DNA of 64,000 nucleotides from Acidobacterium sp. (GCA_027315385.1 DAHUYD010000061.1:24343-88342); one strand, 5' to 3'; positions 47,651 to 57,427 are shown, counted from the first letter of the stretch. Notes: generated by a model from the sequence alone, not told the origin. Program-made: numbers and translations.

Positions 47651-48748
47651 ATGGTTTCCGCCTCAGGGTCTCCAAAGGCTGCCGCGGCGTCGAATGGGAT
47701 TGCGGCGCGACGCATGCGCTATCGGGGCTGCTTCCGTTCGCTGGCCCGGCTGCTCTCCCTGCTCATCCTTTTGGTTGTCCCCACTGTCGTGGCGCGCACA
47801 GCCTCGGCTCAGCAAGACCCTCTCGACCAGGTTCACGTGAACACGCCCCTGCCTGCCACGGCGAAGGCGACAACCACTGTCCCGCTGACTCCAGGCGCCT
47901 CGATTCACAGAGGCATCACGTTTCAGATCAACACAAATATCGTTCTCATTCCGCTGACGGTCACCGATCCGCTGGATCGGCTGGTCACGGGCCTCGATAA
48001 GCAGAATTTCCAGATCTTCGAGGACAATCGCGCACAGGTTATTCGCGCCTTCTCCTCCGAGGATGCTCCCGTCTCCATCGGCATCATCCTCGATATGAGC
48101 GGGAGCATGACCGACAAGATCGTCCGGGCCCGCGGCGCTCTGCTCCAGTTCATGCAGACCTCCAACCCGCTGGACGAATTCTTCGTGATCGGCTTCAACG
48201 AGCGCCCGTTTCTTCTGTCCGACTTCACCTCCGACGTGAACAAGGTCGAGGCGAACCTGGCCAATCTCCATCCCGAGCGCCGCACCGCTCTGCTGGACGC
48301 CATCTATCTGGGACTGCAAAAGATGAAGCAGGCGAAGTGGCCCCGAAAGGCGCTCCTCGTCCTCTCCGATGGCGGCGACAACAACAGCCGCTATACCGAG
48401 GGAGAAGTCCGCTCCGCCGTCCGCGAATCCGACGTCCAGATCTACGCTCTGGGAATCTTCGACGCGGAAGCCCCCACCATCGAAGAGCAGAACGGCCCGC
48501 TGCTGCTGAACGCCATCACCACCGATTCAGGCGGCAGGCTCTTCCGTGTCGACGACCTCGCTGAGATGTCCGACATCGCCAGCCGCATCAGTGCCGAACT
48601 GCGCGATGAGTACGTCCTCGGCTACAGCACCAATGACCTCAGGACGGACGGCAAGTGGCGTAAAGTGAAAGTCAAGCTCCTCCCACCGCCAGGTTTGCCT
48701 CCGCTGACGGTTCACGCTCGCACTGGATACTATGCGCCGCTGCAATAA
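47651..48748 (+). CDS. VWFA-related acidobacterial protein
   Basis: Exported protein with a von Willebrand A domain. A signal segment (LARLLSLLILLVVPTVVART, then ASAQQ) is followed by a strand-rich segment (VVIRAFSS-type FEDNRAQVIRAF) and the VWA domain with an intact MIDAS motif DMSGSMTDK, RTALLDAIYLGL and LLVLSDGGDNNSRY. The TIGR-type 'VWFA-related Acidobacterial domain' applies. The start may be the ATG 63 nt downstream (MRYRG), which gives a shorter signal N-region. The next gene is a paralogue overlapping it by 17 nt. Confidence 0.88.
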   Translation: MVSASGSPKAAAASNGIAARRMRYRGCFRSLARLLSLLILLVVPTVVARTASAQQDPLDQVHVNTPLPATAKATTTVPLTPGASIHRGITFQINTNIVLIPLTVTDPLDRLVTGLDKQNFQIFEDNRAQVIRAFSSEDAPVSIGIILDMSGSMTDKIVRARGALLQFMQTSNPLDEFFVIGFNERPFLLSDFTSDVNKVEANLANLHPERRTALLDAIYLGLQKMKQAKWPRKALLVLSDGGDNNSRYTEGEVRSAVRESDVQIYALGIFDAEAPTIEEQNGPLLLNAITTDSGGRLFRVDDLAEMSDIASRISAELRDEYVLGYSTNDLRTDGKWRKVKVKLLPPPGLPPLTVHARTGYYAPLQ

Positions 48749-49883
48749 TCTGCTGCTGATCGTTTTCCTGCTGATTTTTTGCGCCTTTACGGGGCGCGCC
48801 CAAGCCCAGGCGCCGGCGCCCACCGCTCCCGTTCACGTTGCGCCAACCGTGAGCGAGAGCCAGCCTCCCCTCGACGTGGACCGGGATCCCGTCGTTTCGC
48901 CGGATCCGGCCGACAATCTGCCCGTCAGCCCCGGCCATCCCAATCCCGGCCAGACCGTTCACCGCAACCACGGTGTCTACACGCTGCGCCGCAATGTCGA
49001 CGAGGTAGTCCTGAACTGCACCGTCGTCGACAATCACGGCCATCTCGTCAACGACCTCACGAAAGAAGACTTCACAGTCTTCGAGGACAACGCTCCCCAG
49101 TCCATCGTCTCTTTCCAGCATTCGGATTTGCCGGTTTCCATGGGCATCCTCGTCGACAATTCCGGTTCCATGCGCGACAAGCGGGCCGCAGTCGTCACCG
49201 CCGCCCTCGATCTGGTGCGCGCCTCCAATCCCGGCGATGAAGCCTTCGTCGTCAATTTTTCCGACGAGGCATTCCTCGACCAGGACTTTACGTCCAGCAT
49301 TGCAAAGCTCAGTCAGGGGCTCGGGCATATTCAGGCCGCCGGGGGAACCGCTCTTTACGACGCGGTCGTGGCCGCTGCCAATCATCTTGCCGAAGGCGCC
49401 CGGCATCCCAAGCAGGTGCTGCTCATCATCACCGATGGCGAGGACGACGCGTCCAGCCTGAACCTGGTGCAGACGATTCATCGCGTGCAGGATTTGCAGG
49501 GCCCCGTCGTCTACTCGATTGGCCTGCTCTTCGGCAGCGACAACACGGCTGGCGAGGTGAATCGCGCCAGACGCGCTTTAATCGAGCTGTCCGCCGAAAC
49601 CGGCGGCCTCGCTTTCTTCCCCCGCTCCCTGTCGAATGTGGACTCAGTCGCCGCCGAGGTGGCGCGCGACATCCGCAACCAGTACACCATCGGCTATCAC
49701 TCCACCATCCCGATGAGCAGGGGCGGCTATCGCACCGTTCGGGTGGATGCCCGCGCGCCGCATCACGGCCGGCTCTACGTCCGTACCCGATCCGGCTATT
49801 ACCCGCAGACCGGAAACACAGGCACGCAAAAGAGCACCGCGGCCAACTCAGTGCAGCGCGATACCGGCAACCCCGTCCAGTAG
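48732..49883 (+). CDS. VWFA-related acidobacterial protein (second copy)
   Basis: Paralogue of the preceding gene: clean signal peptide (MRRCNNLLLIVFLLIFCAF, cleavage after AQA), Pro-rich stretch, NVDEVVLNCTVVDNHGHLVNDL, FTVFEDNAPQSI, VWA domain with MIDAS DNSGSMRDK, GGTALYDAVVAAANHL and LLIITDGEDDAS, and a C-terminal YTIGYHST strand pattern. The 17-nt overlap and conserved order suggest the two proteins are made together, possibly as a complex at the cell surface. Metal-dependent adhesion is the expected type of activity; the ligand is unknown. Confidence 0.9.
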   Translation: MRRCNNLLLIVFLLIFCAFTGRAQAQAPAPTAPVHVAPTVSESQPPLDVDRDPVVSPDPADNLPVSPGHPNPGQTVHRNHGVYTLRRNVDEVVLNCTVVDNHGHLVNDLTKEDFTVFEDNAPQSIVSFQHSDLPVSMGILVDNSGSMRDKRAAVVTAALDLVRASNPGDEAFVVNFSDEAFLDQDFTSSIAKLSQGLGHIQAAGGTALYDAVVAAANHLAEGARHPKQVLLIITDGEDDASSLNLVQTIHRVQDLQGPVVYSIGLLFGSDNTAGEVNRARRALIELSAETGGLAFFPRSLSNVDSVAAEVARDIRNQYTIGYHSTIPMSRGGYRTVRVDARAPHHGRLYVRTRSGYYPQTGNTGTQKSTAANSVQRDTGNPVQ

Positions 49884-49902
49884 CGGATTCGGGGCGATTC
49901 CG

Positions 49903-51642
49903 TCAGCTTGCGCCCGATCGGTTTTCCCCGAAAGCCATGATGCTGCCGTCCGTCTGCGCCACCTTGTTGCGTCCCCGGTGCTTTGCCACGTACATCGCGC
50001 GATCCGCGCTGCGCAGCAGCTCCTCGACCACATCGCCGTTGAGTGGTGCGACCGCCAGCCCGATCGAGATCGTGACCTGCCGCAGCGGTTGGCCATGATA
50101 CCGCGGAGCCAGCTCTTCCACCAGCTGCCGCAGATATTCCGCGCGCTGCAACGCCGATTCAGCCGTCATCTCCGGCAGGATGATCACAAATTCCTCGCCA
50201 CCGAACCGGCAGACGATGTCCTCGCTGCGCACTCCCAGGCGGAGGGCATCGGCTACCTGCCGCAACACAAGATCTCCGGCCTCATGGCCAAAGGTATCGT
50301 TGAACTGCTTGAAGTGGTCGATATCGACCATCATGACGGCAAGCTCTTTTTGCTGCCTGACCGATCGGTGCAGTTCGCGCTCCAGCGCAACTTCCATGAA
50401 GCTCCGGTTGAACAGTCCCGTCATTCCGTCGCGGATGGACTGCCTCTCCAGTCGCTCGCGCAGCCGCAGTCCGGAAATAGCCATGGCCGCCATCTCTGCC
50501 AGAGAAACCACCGACTCTTCGCGCGCTTCCACCACCGCTGCGGCTTCCGGAGAGCTGCATTCGATCGTCACCACTCCCATCGCGTCGCCATGTGCCACCA
50601 CCGGCAGACACAGATAGCGCTCTGGCGGAGCACCCAGGAAATGCGTGCAGTGGATCTCCGACTGCTCCGGGCGACGCCAGCGCGCTCTCCCTGAGCGCAG
50701 CGCGCAGCAGCACTCCGGCGCAAATCCCTCGAATGCCGCCGATCCCGGCACCAGCCCCCAGGATGCCACGTTCTCCATGAACTGCCGCGAATTGTTCACG
50801 ATGCAGAGGCTCCCCGCGGTTCCGGGCACAAGCTCGGAGAGATACCGGACCGTGCTCTTTTCCGCCTGCTCGGCGTCGAGGCAGAGCGAAACTTCGTCGC
50901 GGGCGTCGATGAGCAGCTTCGATTCGAAGGCCTGTACCTCCAGCCGCCCGACGGTGCTGCGCAGTTGCGCATTGGTCTGGGATAGCCGTTCCTCGTAATG
51001 CCCGCTCCGCACCGCATCCCGGATAAGAAACCCAAACAGCACCAGGATCAGGATCGTACCCACAACGATCACGATCGCCCGCCGGACCATACTGTCGTGA
51101 TTCTCGCGCCTCGCCTGAGCTCCCCGTTGTTCCAGGAGAATTCCTTCCTGGTCCTCCATCAGCCCGAGGATGCGCCGGCACGCTACAACATCGCGCCCCA
51201 CCAGATCTCTGTGCGCCGTCAGCGCGTCCACATCCTGTGCCAATGTCGCCGAAACGCTCCGGAGGCGCCTGGTCTGTGTCTCCTGCTCGGGATTCGACTG
51301 CACCAGCGCCTCCAACTGCGCGACCAGGCTGTTCAGTGCAACTGTGGCGTCCTGCGCCGCATGGAGATCGGCCTTGTTTCCGGTGGCAAGATACAGCTCC
51401 CCATTCAGCTCGATGCGGTCCAGTTGCGCTGACGTGGTTGCCAGGCTCAGCCGCACTTCCTGGGTGTGCGTGACGAGGTTCTGCGCGGCAATGGAATCAT
51501 GCGCGTCCGCGTAGATCACCATGGCCACGATTGAGCCCAAGCAAATGGTGGTCGTGGCAAAGACGATCAGCAGCCAGACAATGCGACTGCGGCCGGAGAA
51601 CGATTTGGCAGAAAATGGGGGCACATTACGTGTCCGAAGCAA
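49903..51642 (-). CDS. Membrane GAF-GGDEF diguanylate cyclase
   Basis: Synthesises c-di-GMP. Order of domains: membrane helix about 20-48, helical extracytoplasmic CHASE3-like region to about 185, second helix (IVIVVGTILILVLFGFL), coiled coil, GAF-like domain about 250-400, GGDEF domain about 415-575 with FGGEEF intact and RSED five residues ahead, i.e. the RxxD product-inhibition site. The enzyme should therefore be active and feedback-inhibited. Start is probably a TTG; an in-frame GTG six codons further in is possible and neither has a ribosome binding site. Convergent with the VWFA pair. Confidence 0.9.
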   Translation of the reverse strand: MLRTRNVPPFSAKSFSGRSRIVWLLIVFATTTICLGSIVAMVIYADAHDSIAAQNLVTHTQEVRLSLATTSAQLDRIELNGELYLATGNKADLHAAQDATVALNSLVAQLEALVQSNPEQETQTRRLRSVSATLAQDVDALTAHRDLVGRDVVACRRILGLMEDQEGILLEQRGAQARRENHDSMVRRAIVIVVGTILILVLFGFLIRDAVRSGHYEERLSQTNAQLRSTVGRLEVQAFESKLLIDARDEVSLCLDAEQAEKSTVRYLSELVPGTAGSLCIVNNSRQFMENVASWGLVPGSAAFEGFAPECCCALRSGRARWRRPEQSEIHCTHFLGAPPERYLCLPVVAHGDAMGVVTIECSSPEAAAVVEAREESVVSLAEMAAMAISGLRLRERLERQSIRDGMTGLFNRSFMEVALERELHRSVRQQKELAVMMVDIDHFKQFNDTFGHEAGDLVLRQVADALRLGVRSEDIVCRFGGEEFVIILPEMTAESALQRAEYLRQLVEELAPRYHGQPLRQVTISIGLAVAPLNGDVVEELLRSADRAMYVAKHRGRNKVAQTDGSIMAFGENRSGAS

Positions 51643-51792
51643 ACAAGGACAGCAGTTCGAAATCGACTTTTGTTCGCCATTCTACCAGCTGTCATCGGCC
51701 TGTCCACCCACCTTATGGCCATAGAGCCCCCGCAAAAGTGCCCTCCCGGCCCCGCCCCCGCTCCGCCTTGTCCTTTTCGTGCTCCTGCTTGC

Positions 51793-51798
51793 TACACT
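51793..51798 (+). promoter_or_regulatory. -10-like box 10 nt before the beta-synthase gene
   Basis: TACACT followed by 10 nt and the chosen ATG; an earlier ATG directly behind the box (51800) could not be translated from this promoter. Confidence 0.35.
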
Positions 51799-51808
51799 GA
51801 TGGGTCTT

Positions 51809-52777
51809 ATGTCGAATCCTGGCGCGTCTGCTTCTCTGCGTGCCGCGCGCCCCGGCAGCGCCGCGGCAGATATTTCCGAGCTCATCGGGCATACCCCGAC
51901 CCTCCGCCTCCGCCGGATAGCCCCTTCCCATGCCGCGGAGCTCCATGCCAAGCTGGAGTTCCTCAACCCCGGTGGGAGCGTGAAGGATCGCGCCGCTCTC
52001 GGCATGATCCTCGACGCCGAAGAGCGATGTGTACTCCATCCCGGCTCCATCATCACGGAAGCCACTGCCGGCAATACCGGTGTCGGCCTTGCTCTGGTCG
52101 GCGTGAATCGCGGGTATCGCGTCGTGCTCTTCGTGCCCGAAGGCTTTGCGGAAGAGAAATGCGAGCTGATGCGGGGCTTCGGCGCCGAGGTCCATCGCAC
52201 CCCGGAATCTGAAGGCATGTCAGGAGCTATCCGCCGCGCTCTGGCTCTCGCACAGTCGGATCCCAATATCTGGGCGGCCCTTCAGTTCGACAACCCCGCC
52301 AACCCGCAATTCCACCATGACACCACCGCGGCCGAACTGTGGGAGCAGCTGGAAGGACGCATCGATGCATTCGTTGCGGGCGTCGGCACAGGAGGCACGT
52401 TCTCGGGCATTGCCAGATTTTTGAAAGAACGGAATCCCCGCATCCTGACCGTCGCCGTGGAAACCCAGGGTTCCGTCCTTTCCGGCGGCGAGCCCGGCCC
52501 GCACAAAGTAGAGGGCATCGGTGTTTCCTTTATTCCGAAAACCTTCGACCGCACCGTCGCCGATGAGATCGTTGCTGTCGCTGACGCTGATGCGTTCGCC
52601 ATGGTGCGGCGTCTGGCTGCGGAAGAGGGGATTCTGGCCGGCTCCAGCTCCGGCGCCATGGTGCATGCTGCCGCCCGGATCGCGAGGCGGCTGGGTCCGG
52701 GCAAGCGCGTTGCCACGCTCATTCCCGACTCCGCCGAACGCTACCTGAGCAAGAATATCTTTCACCCCCCTCTCTGA
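51809..52777 (+). CDS. Cysteine synthase / cystathionine beta-synthase family protein
   Basis: PLP enzyme of fold type II. Substrate/PLP motifs: IGHTPTLRL, PLP lysine in PGGSVKDRAA, asparagine loop EATAGNTGVGLA (TSGNTG in most enzymes), VGTGGTFSGIARFL, KVEGIGVSFIP and GSSSGAMVHAA. At 322 residues it lacks the CBS regulatory domains. A cystathionine gamma-lyase/synthase-type gene follows 90 nt downstream, so it may act as cystathionine beta-synthase in reverse transsulfuration, but O-acetylserine sulfhydrylase activity is equally compatible. Start chosen as MSNPG; upstream ATGs overlap the -10-like box. Confidence 0.9.
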   Translation: MSNPGASASLRAARPGSAAADISELIGHTPTLRLRRIAPSHAAELHAKLEFLNPGGSVKDRAALGMILDAEERCVLHPGSIITEATAGNTGVGLALVGVNRGYRVVLFVPEGFAEEKCELMRGFGAEVHRTPESEGMSGAIRRALALAQSDPNIWAALQFDNPANPQFHHDTTAAELWEQLEGRIDAFVAGVGTGGTFSGIARFLKERNPRILTVAVETQGSVLSGGEPGPHKVEGIGVSFIPKTFDRTVADEIVAVADADAFAMVRRLAAEEGILAGSSSGAMVHAAARIARRLGPGKRVATLIPDSAERYLSKNIFHPPL

Positions 52778-52851
52778 TCCCCAGGATCGCGTTCCACCCT
52801 GCGCGCTTCCCATCAGGCGCGCGCCCGCTGGCTCCTCATCCATGTTCCCTG

Positions 52852-52857
52852 TACCCT
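52852..52857 (+). promoter_or_regulatory. -10-like box 10 nt before the gamma-lyase/synthase gene
   Basis: TACCCT followed by 10 nt and ATG, again without a ribosome binding site. Weakest of this series. Confidence 0.25.
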
Positions 52858-52867
52858 GTTTTTGACT

Positions 52868-54016
52868 ATGAAAAAGCACGCCTTCGCGACCCGAGTCATT
52901 CACGACGGCCAGGAGCCCGACTCCCGCACCGGAGCCGTCAACGTCCCTCTCTATCTCACGTCGACGTATCAGCTCCAGGGAATTGAGGAGCACCGCGGGT
53001 GGGAATACTCGCGGGTCTCGAACCCCACGCGCGACGCACTCGAAGCCAGCCTTGCTTCGCTGGAAGGCGGTATATCCGCCCACGTGTTCGGCAGCGGCAT
53101 GGCGGCTATTGCCGCGCTGGTGACGATGCTCCACGCCGGCGACCACGTCATTTGCGGCGACAACGTCTACGGCGGCACAACGCGCCTCTTCACGCAGGTC
53201 ATCGTCCGCCACGGCATCGAATTCAGCTTTATCGACACCTCCGATGCGGAGAACGTCCGCAACGCCATTCGCCCCAACACGAAGCTGGTACACATTGAAA
53301 CGCCGACCAACCCCCTCATGATCCTCACCGACATCCGCGCCGTCGGCGACATCTGCCATGAGCACGGAATTCCCATGAGCGTCGACAATACGTTCATGTC
53401 GCCGTATTTCCAGCGCCCCATTGAATTCGGCGCCGATGTGGTGATGCACTCCACGACCAAGTTCCTGAACGGCCACAGCGATGGCCTCGGCGGCGTCCTG
53501 GTGACGAATCGGCCCGACCTGGCAGAGGATTTCCGCTTCGTCCAGAAGTGCACCGGCGGCATTCTTTCGCCCTTCGAGAGCTGGCTCATCCTGCGCGGCG
53601 TGAAGACGCTCGCGGTCCGCATGAAGCAGCACGATGAAAACGGGCGGCAGGTCGCAGCGTACATGGCGAACCACCCGAAGGTGAGTCGCGTTTTCTATCC
53701 GGGGCTGCCCACCCATCCGCAGCATGCGCTGGCGAAGCGCCAGACTTCCGGCTTCGGCTCCATGATCTCCTTCGAATCCGGATCGCGAGCCAACGCGGAC
53801 AAGATCCTCCGGGCCGTCCGCGTGATCACCAACGGCGAGTCGCTGGGCGGGGTCGAGTCACTCATCTCTCACTCGGCTACAACCACGCATGCTGCCGTTC
53901 CGGCGGATGAGCGGGAGCGCCTCGGGATTACGGATGGATTGGTCCGTATCTCAGTTGGAATCGAGGATATCGGGGATATTCTTGAAGATTTGGATCAGGC
54001 TTTGGCGCGGGTCTGA
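52868..54016 (+). CDS. Cystathionine gamma-lyase / gamma-synthase
   Basis: PLP enzyme of the Cys/Met-metabolism family (fold type I). N-terminal FATRVIHDGQEPD, VPLYLTSTYQ, YSRVSNPTRDALE, GSGMAAIAALV, VDNTFMSPYFQRPIEFGADVVMHSTTKFLNGHSD with the PLP lysine, and C-terminal GGVESLISHSATTTH and RISVGIEDIGDILEDLDQAL. 382 residues fits. Placed directly after a beta-synthase, it most likely cleaves cystathionine to cysteine (reverse transsulfuration); gamma-synthase activity cannot be excluded from sequence. A TTG six bases upstream is a less likely start. Confidence 0.93.
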   Translation: MKKHAFATRVIHDGQEPDSRTGAVNVPLYLTSTYQLQGIEEHRGWEYSRVSNPTRDALEASLASLEGGISAHVFGSGMAAIAALVTMLHAGDHVICGDNVYGGTTRLFTQVIVRHGIEFSFIDTSDAENVRNAIRPNTKLVHIETPTNPLMILTDIRAVGDICHEHGIPMSVDNTFMSPYFQRPIEFGADVVMHSTTKFLNGHSDGLGGVLVTNRPDLAEDFRFVQKCTGGILSPFESWLILRGVKTLAVRMKQHDENGRQVAAYMANHPKVSRVFYPGLPTHPQHALAKRQTSGFGSMISFESGSRANADKILRAVRVITNGESLGGVESLISHSATTTHAAVPADERERLGITDGLVRISVGIEDIGDILEDLDQALARV

Positions 54017-54062
54017 GTCCGTCAGCCCCGCAGCTCCCCCTGGATACGAAATCTACTGGAAC

Positions 54063-55691
54063 CTACCGCTGAGACGGTTCCTTGTCCAGCGCGGCTTCCT
54101 TCTCGGCATCCACCTTCAGAGCCCGCTGCTCGAGCTGCGCCGCCTGAGGCAGCAGCCCGATGCCCTGCCGAATCTCGGGATCCCAGTCGGCACGGTCCCG
54201 CAGGCCGGCGGTATAGCCGAATTCCGTCTCGTCGATGCTGGATTTGATGTACGTCTTCACCCAATCCGAGTTCTTATCGAATTCCTGCGGCTTGTAGTCG
54301 ATCTTCTGTGTGGCCAGATATTGCTTAAAGTCGTTCAGGACCGCATCGTTCACTTCGAAGCCCCGCGCGACTGTATGGTGAGCCACGTAATGCTCGGTAA
54401 ACCCGAGGAACACATTGTGATCCAGAAGCACTCCCTGGAAGGGAGTCGATGCCGGCGGCTGGAGGCTTACGTCCGGCGTGATGCCGCCCCCCCCGTAGAC
54501 CGTGCGGCCGGAGTCGGTCAGCTTCACCTCGCGGTTCTTCAGGTCGGCCTTCTGGCCAATGTCGTAGTAGTAGTCGTACAGCGATACGCCGTTGTAGTTG
54601 CGCTGAATCAGCCGCCCGCTGGGCGTGTAGTAGTGGTAGGTGGTCAGCGCCAGGCCGGTTTTGTCCGGCAGATTGTAGACCGTCTGCACCAGCCCCTTGC
54701 CGAAGGTCGTTTCGCCGGCGACTAGCGCCCGGTCATGATCCTGCAGGGCGCCGGTAACGATCTCCGCCGCCGATGCTGTGCCCCGATTGACGAGAACCAC
54801 GATGGGGAAGTCCTGGCCGCCATTACCGTGGGTCGCGCGGTACACCTGCTCGGGATAAGCGCGGCCACGCTGGGAAACGATGATCTGCCCGCGCTTCAGC
54901 AGCCGATCGCATACCTGAACCGCATCCACCAGCACGCCGCCCGGATTCCCGCGCAGATCGATCACCAGCCCCTTCAGACCCGGACCGAAATTGTTGATGG
55001 CGTCATCGAACTCGCGTCCCGTGGTCTCGGTGAACTGGATGATGTGGACGTATCCGATCCCCGGACGAATGTAGTACGCGAGGTCGATGCTGTTGTTGGG
55101 AATCTCGTCGCGCGTGAGATGAAACGTCAGGGGCCCGTCCGCGGCCACGCGATTCATGATCACTGTGACCGTGGTGCCGCGCTCCCCTTTCAGGAGCGTA
55201 GCCACCTGGTCGGTCGTCATGCCCTTCGTGGACTTGCCGTCGATCGAGCCGATCACGTCCCCCGGATGGACTCCCGCCCTGAACGCCGGGCCGCCCTCAA
55301 TGGGATGAACCACTGCCACCTGGCCGTCCGCCGTCTGCATGATCAGCATGCCCACGCCGTAGTACCGGCCTGTCTGCTCTTCCTGCATGCGCGCGTATGC
55401 CTGCGGATCGTAGAAGCTGGAGTGCGGGTCAAGCGTGTGCAGCATTTCCGGGATAGCGCCGTCGAAGATGACCTTGCTGGGCATGTCGCCCGTCAGCGGC
55501 TCGGCATAGTTCTTCGCCACAATCGTATACACGTTGCTGAACGTCTTCAGGCTGTCCCGGAAGTTGGATTCATCCGCGGCCGATTGTGCGCCGACCTGCT
55601 GGTTCAGGATCATGCCGCCCAGCGCGCAAAGCGTGAAGAAGACGACTAACGAGAAGAGGGTGCGACGGGTGCGGATGGACATGCTGATCAA
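54063..55691 (-). CDS. S41 carboxy-terminal processing protease
   Basis: Periplasmic CTP-type protease. Membrane anchor about 8-30, N-terminal helical domain, PDZ domain about 95-180 (GMLIMQTADGQVAVVHPIEGGPAFRAGVHPGDVI), then the S41 core with catalytic Ser307 in NRGTASAAEI, Lys332 in TFGKG and Gln336, i.e. an intact Ser-Lys dyad. A C-terminal extension of about 170 residues (GITPDVSLQPPAST onward, helical and charged) is present. Such enzymes process or degrade envelope proteins, often peptidoglycan hydrolases. It contrasts with the inactive homologue at 22.5 kb. A second ATG three codons in is possible. Confidence 0.95.
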   Translation of the reverse strand: MISMSIRTRRTLFSLVVFFTLCALGGMILNQQVGAQSAADESNFRDSLKTFSNVYTIVAKNYAEPLTGDMPSKVIFDGAIPEMLHTLDPHSSFYDPQAYARMQEEQTGRYYGVGMLIMQTADGQVAVVHPIEGGPAFRAGVHPGDVIGSIDGKSTKGMTTDQVATLLKGERGTTVTVIMNRVAADGPLTFHLTRDEIPNNSIDLAYYIRPGIGYVHIIQFTETTGREFDDAINNFGPGLKGLVIDLRGNPGGVLVDAVQVCDRLLKRGQIIVSQRGRAYPEQVYRATHGNGGQDFPIVVLVNRGTASAAEIVTGALQDHDRALVAGETTFGKGLVQTVYNLPDKTGLALTTYHYYTPSGRLIQRNYNGVSLYDYYYDIGQKADLKNREVKLTDSGRTVYGGGGITPDVSLQPPASTPFQGVLLDHNVFLGFTEHYVAHHTVARGFEVNDAVLNDFKQYLATQKIDYKPQEFDKNSDWVKTYIKSSIDETEFGYTAGLRDRADWDPEIRQGIGLLPQAAQLEQRALKVDAEKEAALDKEPSQR

Positions 55692-55802
55692 AAATCCTGC
55701 GCTTCGCGTCCGGCGGGGGGCAAAAGACTACCCCGGGACGAGAGGCGACCTTCTTTCGAGTATAGCAACCTTCAGAAACCCAGTGGCCTGGCGAGCAGTA
55801 CT

Positions 55803-56336
55803 ATGGGAAACCAGCGCCCGAACGCCCCACGGGAACCGCCGCAACGGAGGCCGGTAATGCCGGGAAGGGCGAAGGGAATTGAGGCGCAGGTAGCCGGCGT
55901 AGCGTCTGCGAAGTTGCCACCGAAGTGGAACGACACTCCCCTTGTCCACAAGTACCTGCTGACGAATATGTCTGCCCCCATTCGGGATGTGCTACCCAAT
56001 ATGTCTGGAGATTCCACCAGATTTGCCGATCAGGGAACTCCGCAACAGCCGGATTACCAGGGAACGAACGACGATCTTGCGGCGAAAACCGCTCCGAAGG
56101 CCATCGTCCTGTGGCGGCCAAAACCGTCTGCTGCCGAGACCGCTCAGGCGTCGCAGTGGGAAACGGTGATGCTGACCATCGACGAAGCCGGAAAAGTTCA
56201 CGCGGCGCAAATGGTCGCCCCAGCATCAGATCCCGCTTTGCTGAAGGCCGCGATGCAATGGGGATTCATTCCGGCGTTCCGCGACGGGAAGCCCGTCGCC
56301 TGCCAACTGAAGTTCCAGGTGACGCCGTACCGGTAA
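55803..56336 (+). CDS. TonB-C-like domain protein without a membrane anchor
   Basis: The C-terminal about 70 residues have the TonB C-terminal pattern: VMLTIDEAGKVHAAQMVAPASDPALLKAAMQWGFIPAFRDGKPVACQLKFQVTPYR-type strand-helix-strand order, with the WGFIPAFRDGKPV core. The N-terminal half is Pro/Arg-rich and lacks the membrane helix that every TonB needs; no earlier start with a helix exists before the divergent S41 gene. It may be a truncated TonB-family gene or a soluble derivative. Start codon is unsure, since no ribosome binding site is visible; an ATG at 55857 is an alternative. Confidence 0.6.
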   Translation: MGNQRPNAPREPPQRRPVMPGRAKGIEAQVAGVASAKLPPKWNDTPLVHKYLLTNMSAPIRDVLPNMSGDSTRFADQGTPQQPDYQGTNDDLAAKTAPKAIVLWRPKPSAAETAQASQWETVMLTIDEAGKVHAAQMVAPASDPALLKAAMQWGFIPAFRDGKPVACQLKFQVTPYR

Positions 56337-56363
56337 CAAATCCGCTTCGACTCCGTTCCAGTC

Positions 56364-57380
56364 TTAAATCTCCCACCGCATCAGCGCTGCCCCCACGGTA
56401 AATCCCGCACCCACGCTGGCAATCAGCATCATGTCGCCCTTCTTCAGCCGGCCTTCCTGGATCGCGGTCTCCGTTGCCAGCGGGATCGTCGCCGCCGTGG
56501 TGTTGCCGAATCGCTCGATGTTGATGATCACCTGGTCGTCGCGCAGCCCCAGCCGTTCGGCGCTCGCGGTAATGATGCGGCGGTTGGCCTGGTGCGGAAC
56601 GAAGCACGCCAGATCGGCAACCGTGATGCCGTTGCGCTGGAGCAGCGTCTCGGCCGCCTCCACCATCTTGCGCACGGCGAATTTGTAGACGGCCTGCCCG
56701 TCCTGATGCACGTAGTGCATCTTCTTCTCGACCGTCTCGCGCGACGACGGATGCAGGCTTCCGCCTCCCGGCATAAAGAGCGAGCAGCCGCCGGAACCGT
56801 CGATTTCATGGTGGTAATCGATCATGCCCAGTTCTCCATCCCCGGCCGGCTCGATCAGTACCGCTCCCGCGCCATCGCCGAAGAGCACGCATGTCGCGCG
56901 GTCGGTGTAGTCGATGATCGACGACATCGTGTCCGATCCGATCACCAGCACCTTCGTATGCGCGCCGCTTTCCACAAGCTTGCAGCCAACCTGGAGCGCA
57001 TAGACGAATCCGGAACACGCGCCAGAGAGATCGAAACCCCAGGCTCCCTGGGCGCCGAGCCGATCCTGCACCAGACATGCAGTCGACGGGAAGAACATAT
57101 CCGGCGTGACCGTGGCGACAATAATGGCCTGCACTTCGGAAGGCTCCATGCCGCGGGCCGCCAGACAGCGTTTCGCCGCTTCCACCGCCATGTGGCTCGT
57201 AGCCTGTCCTGGTTCGACAATGTGCCGCTCGCGGATACCGACGCGGCTCAGAATCCACTCGTCGGAAGTCTCGACCATCTTCTCCAGATCCGCATTGGTC
57301 AACAGGCGGGAGGGTGTGAAAGTTCCAAGGGCGCTGATCTTGGCTCGCGCAGCTACACGCGGACGAACGGACAGGGTCAA
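56364..57380 (-). CDS. fabH: Beta-ketoacyl-ACP synthase III
   Basis: Starts fatty-acid synthesis by condensing acetyl-CoA with malonyl-ACP. Catalytic Cys in [13 protein letters not shown], His in [12 protein letters not shown], Asn in the [12 protein letters not shown] segment; [16 protein letters not shown] near the N-terminus. 338 residues. The start codon is a TTG, supported by AGGAGAG about 5-7 nt upstream; no in-frame ATG fits. It stands alone; the SRP RNA gene lies upstream on the same strand. Confidence 0.95.
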   Translation of the reverse strand: MTLSVRPRVAARAKISALGTFTPSRLLTNADLEKMVETSDEWILSRVGIRERHIVEPGQATSHMAVEAAKRCLAARGMEPSEVQAIIVATVTPDMFFPSTACLVQDRLGAQGAWGFDLSGACSGFVYALQVGCKLVESGAHTKVLVIGSDTMSSIIDYTDRATCVLFGDGAGAVLIEPAGDGELGMIDYHHEIDGSGGCSLFMPGGGSLHPSSRETVEKKMHYVHQDGQAVYKFAVRKMVEAAETLLQRNGITVADLACFVPHQANRRIITASAERLGLRDDQVIINIERFGNTTAATIPLATETAIQEGRLKKGDMMLIASVGAGFTVGAALMRWEI

Positions 57381-57427
57381 CTGAACTCTCCTGGATGCAG
57401 AAGTATTGTCGCAGAAAAACCACGAAC

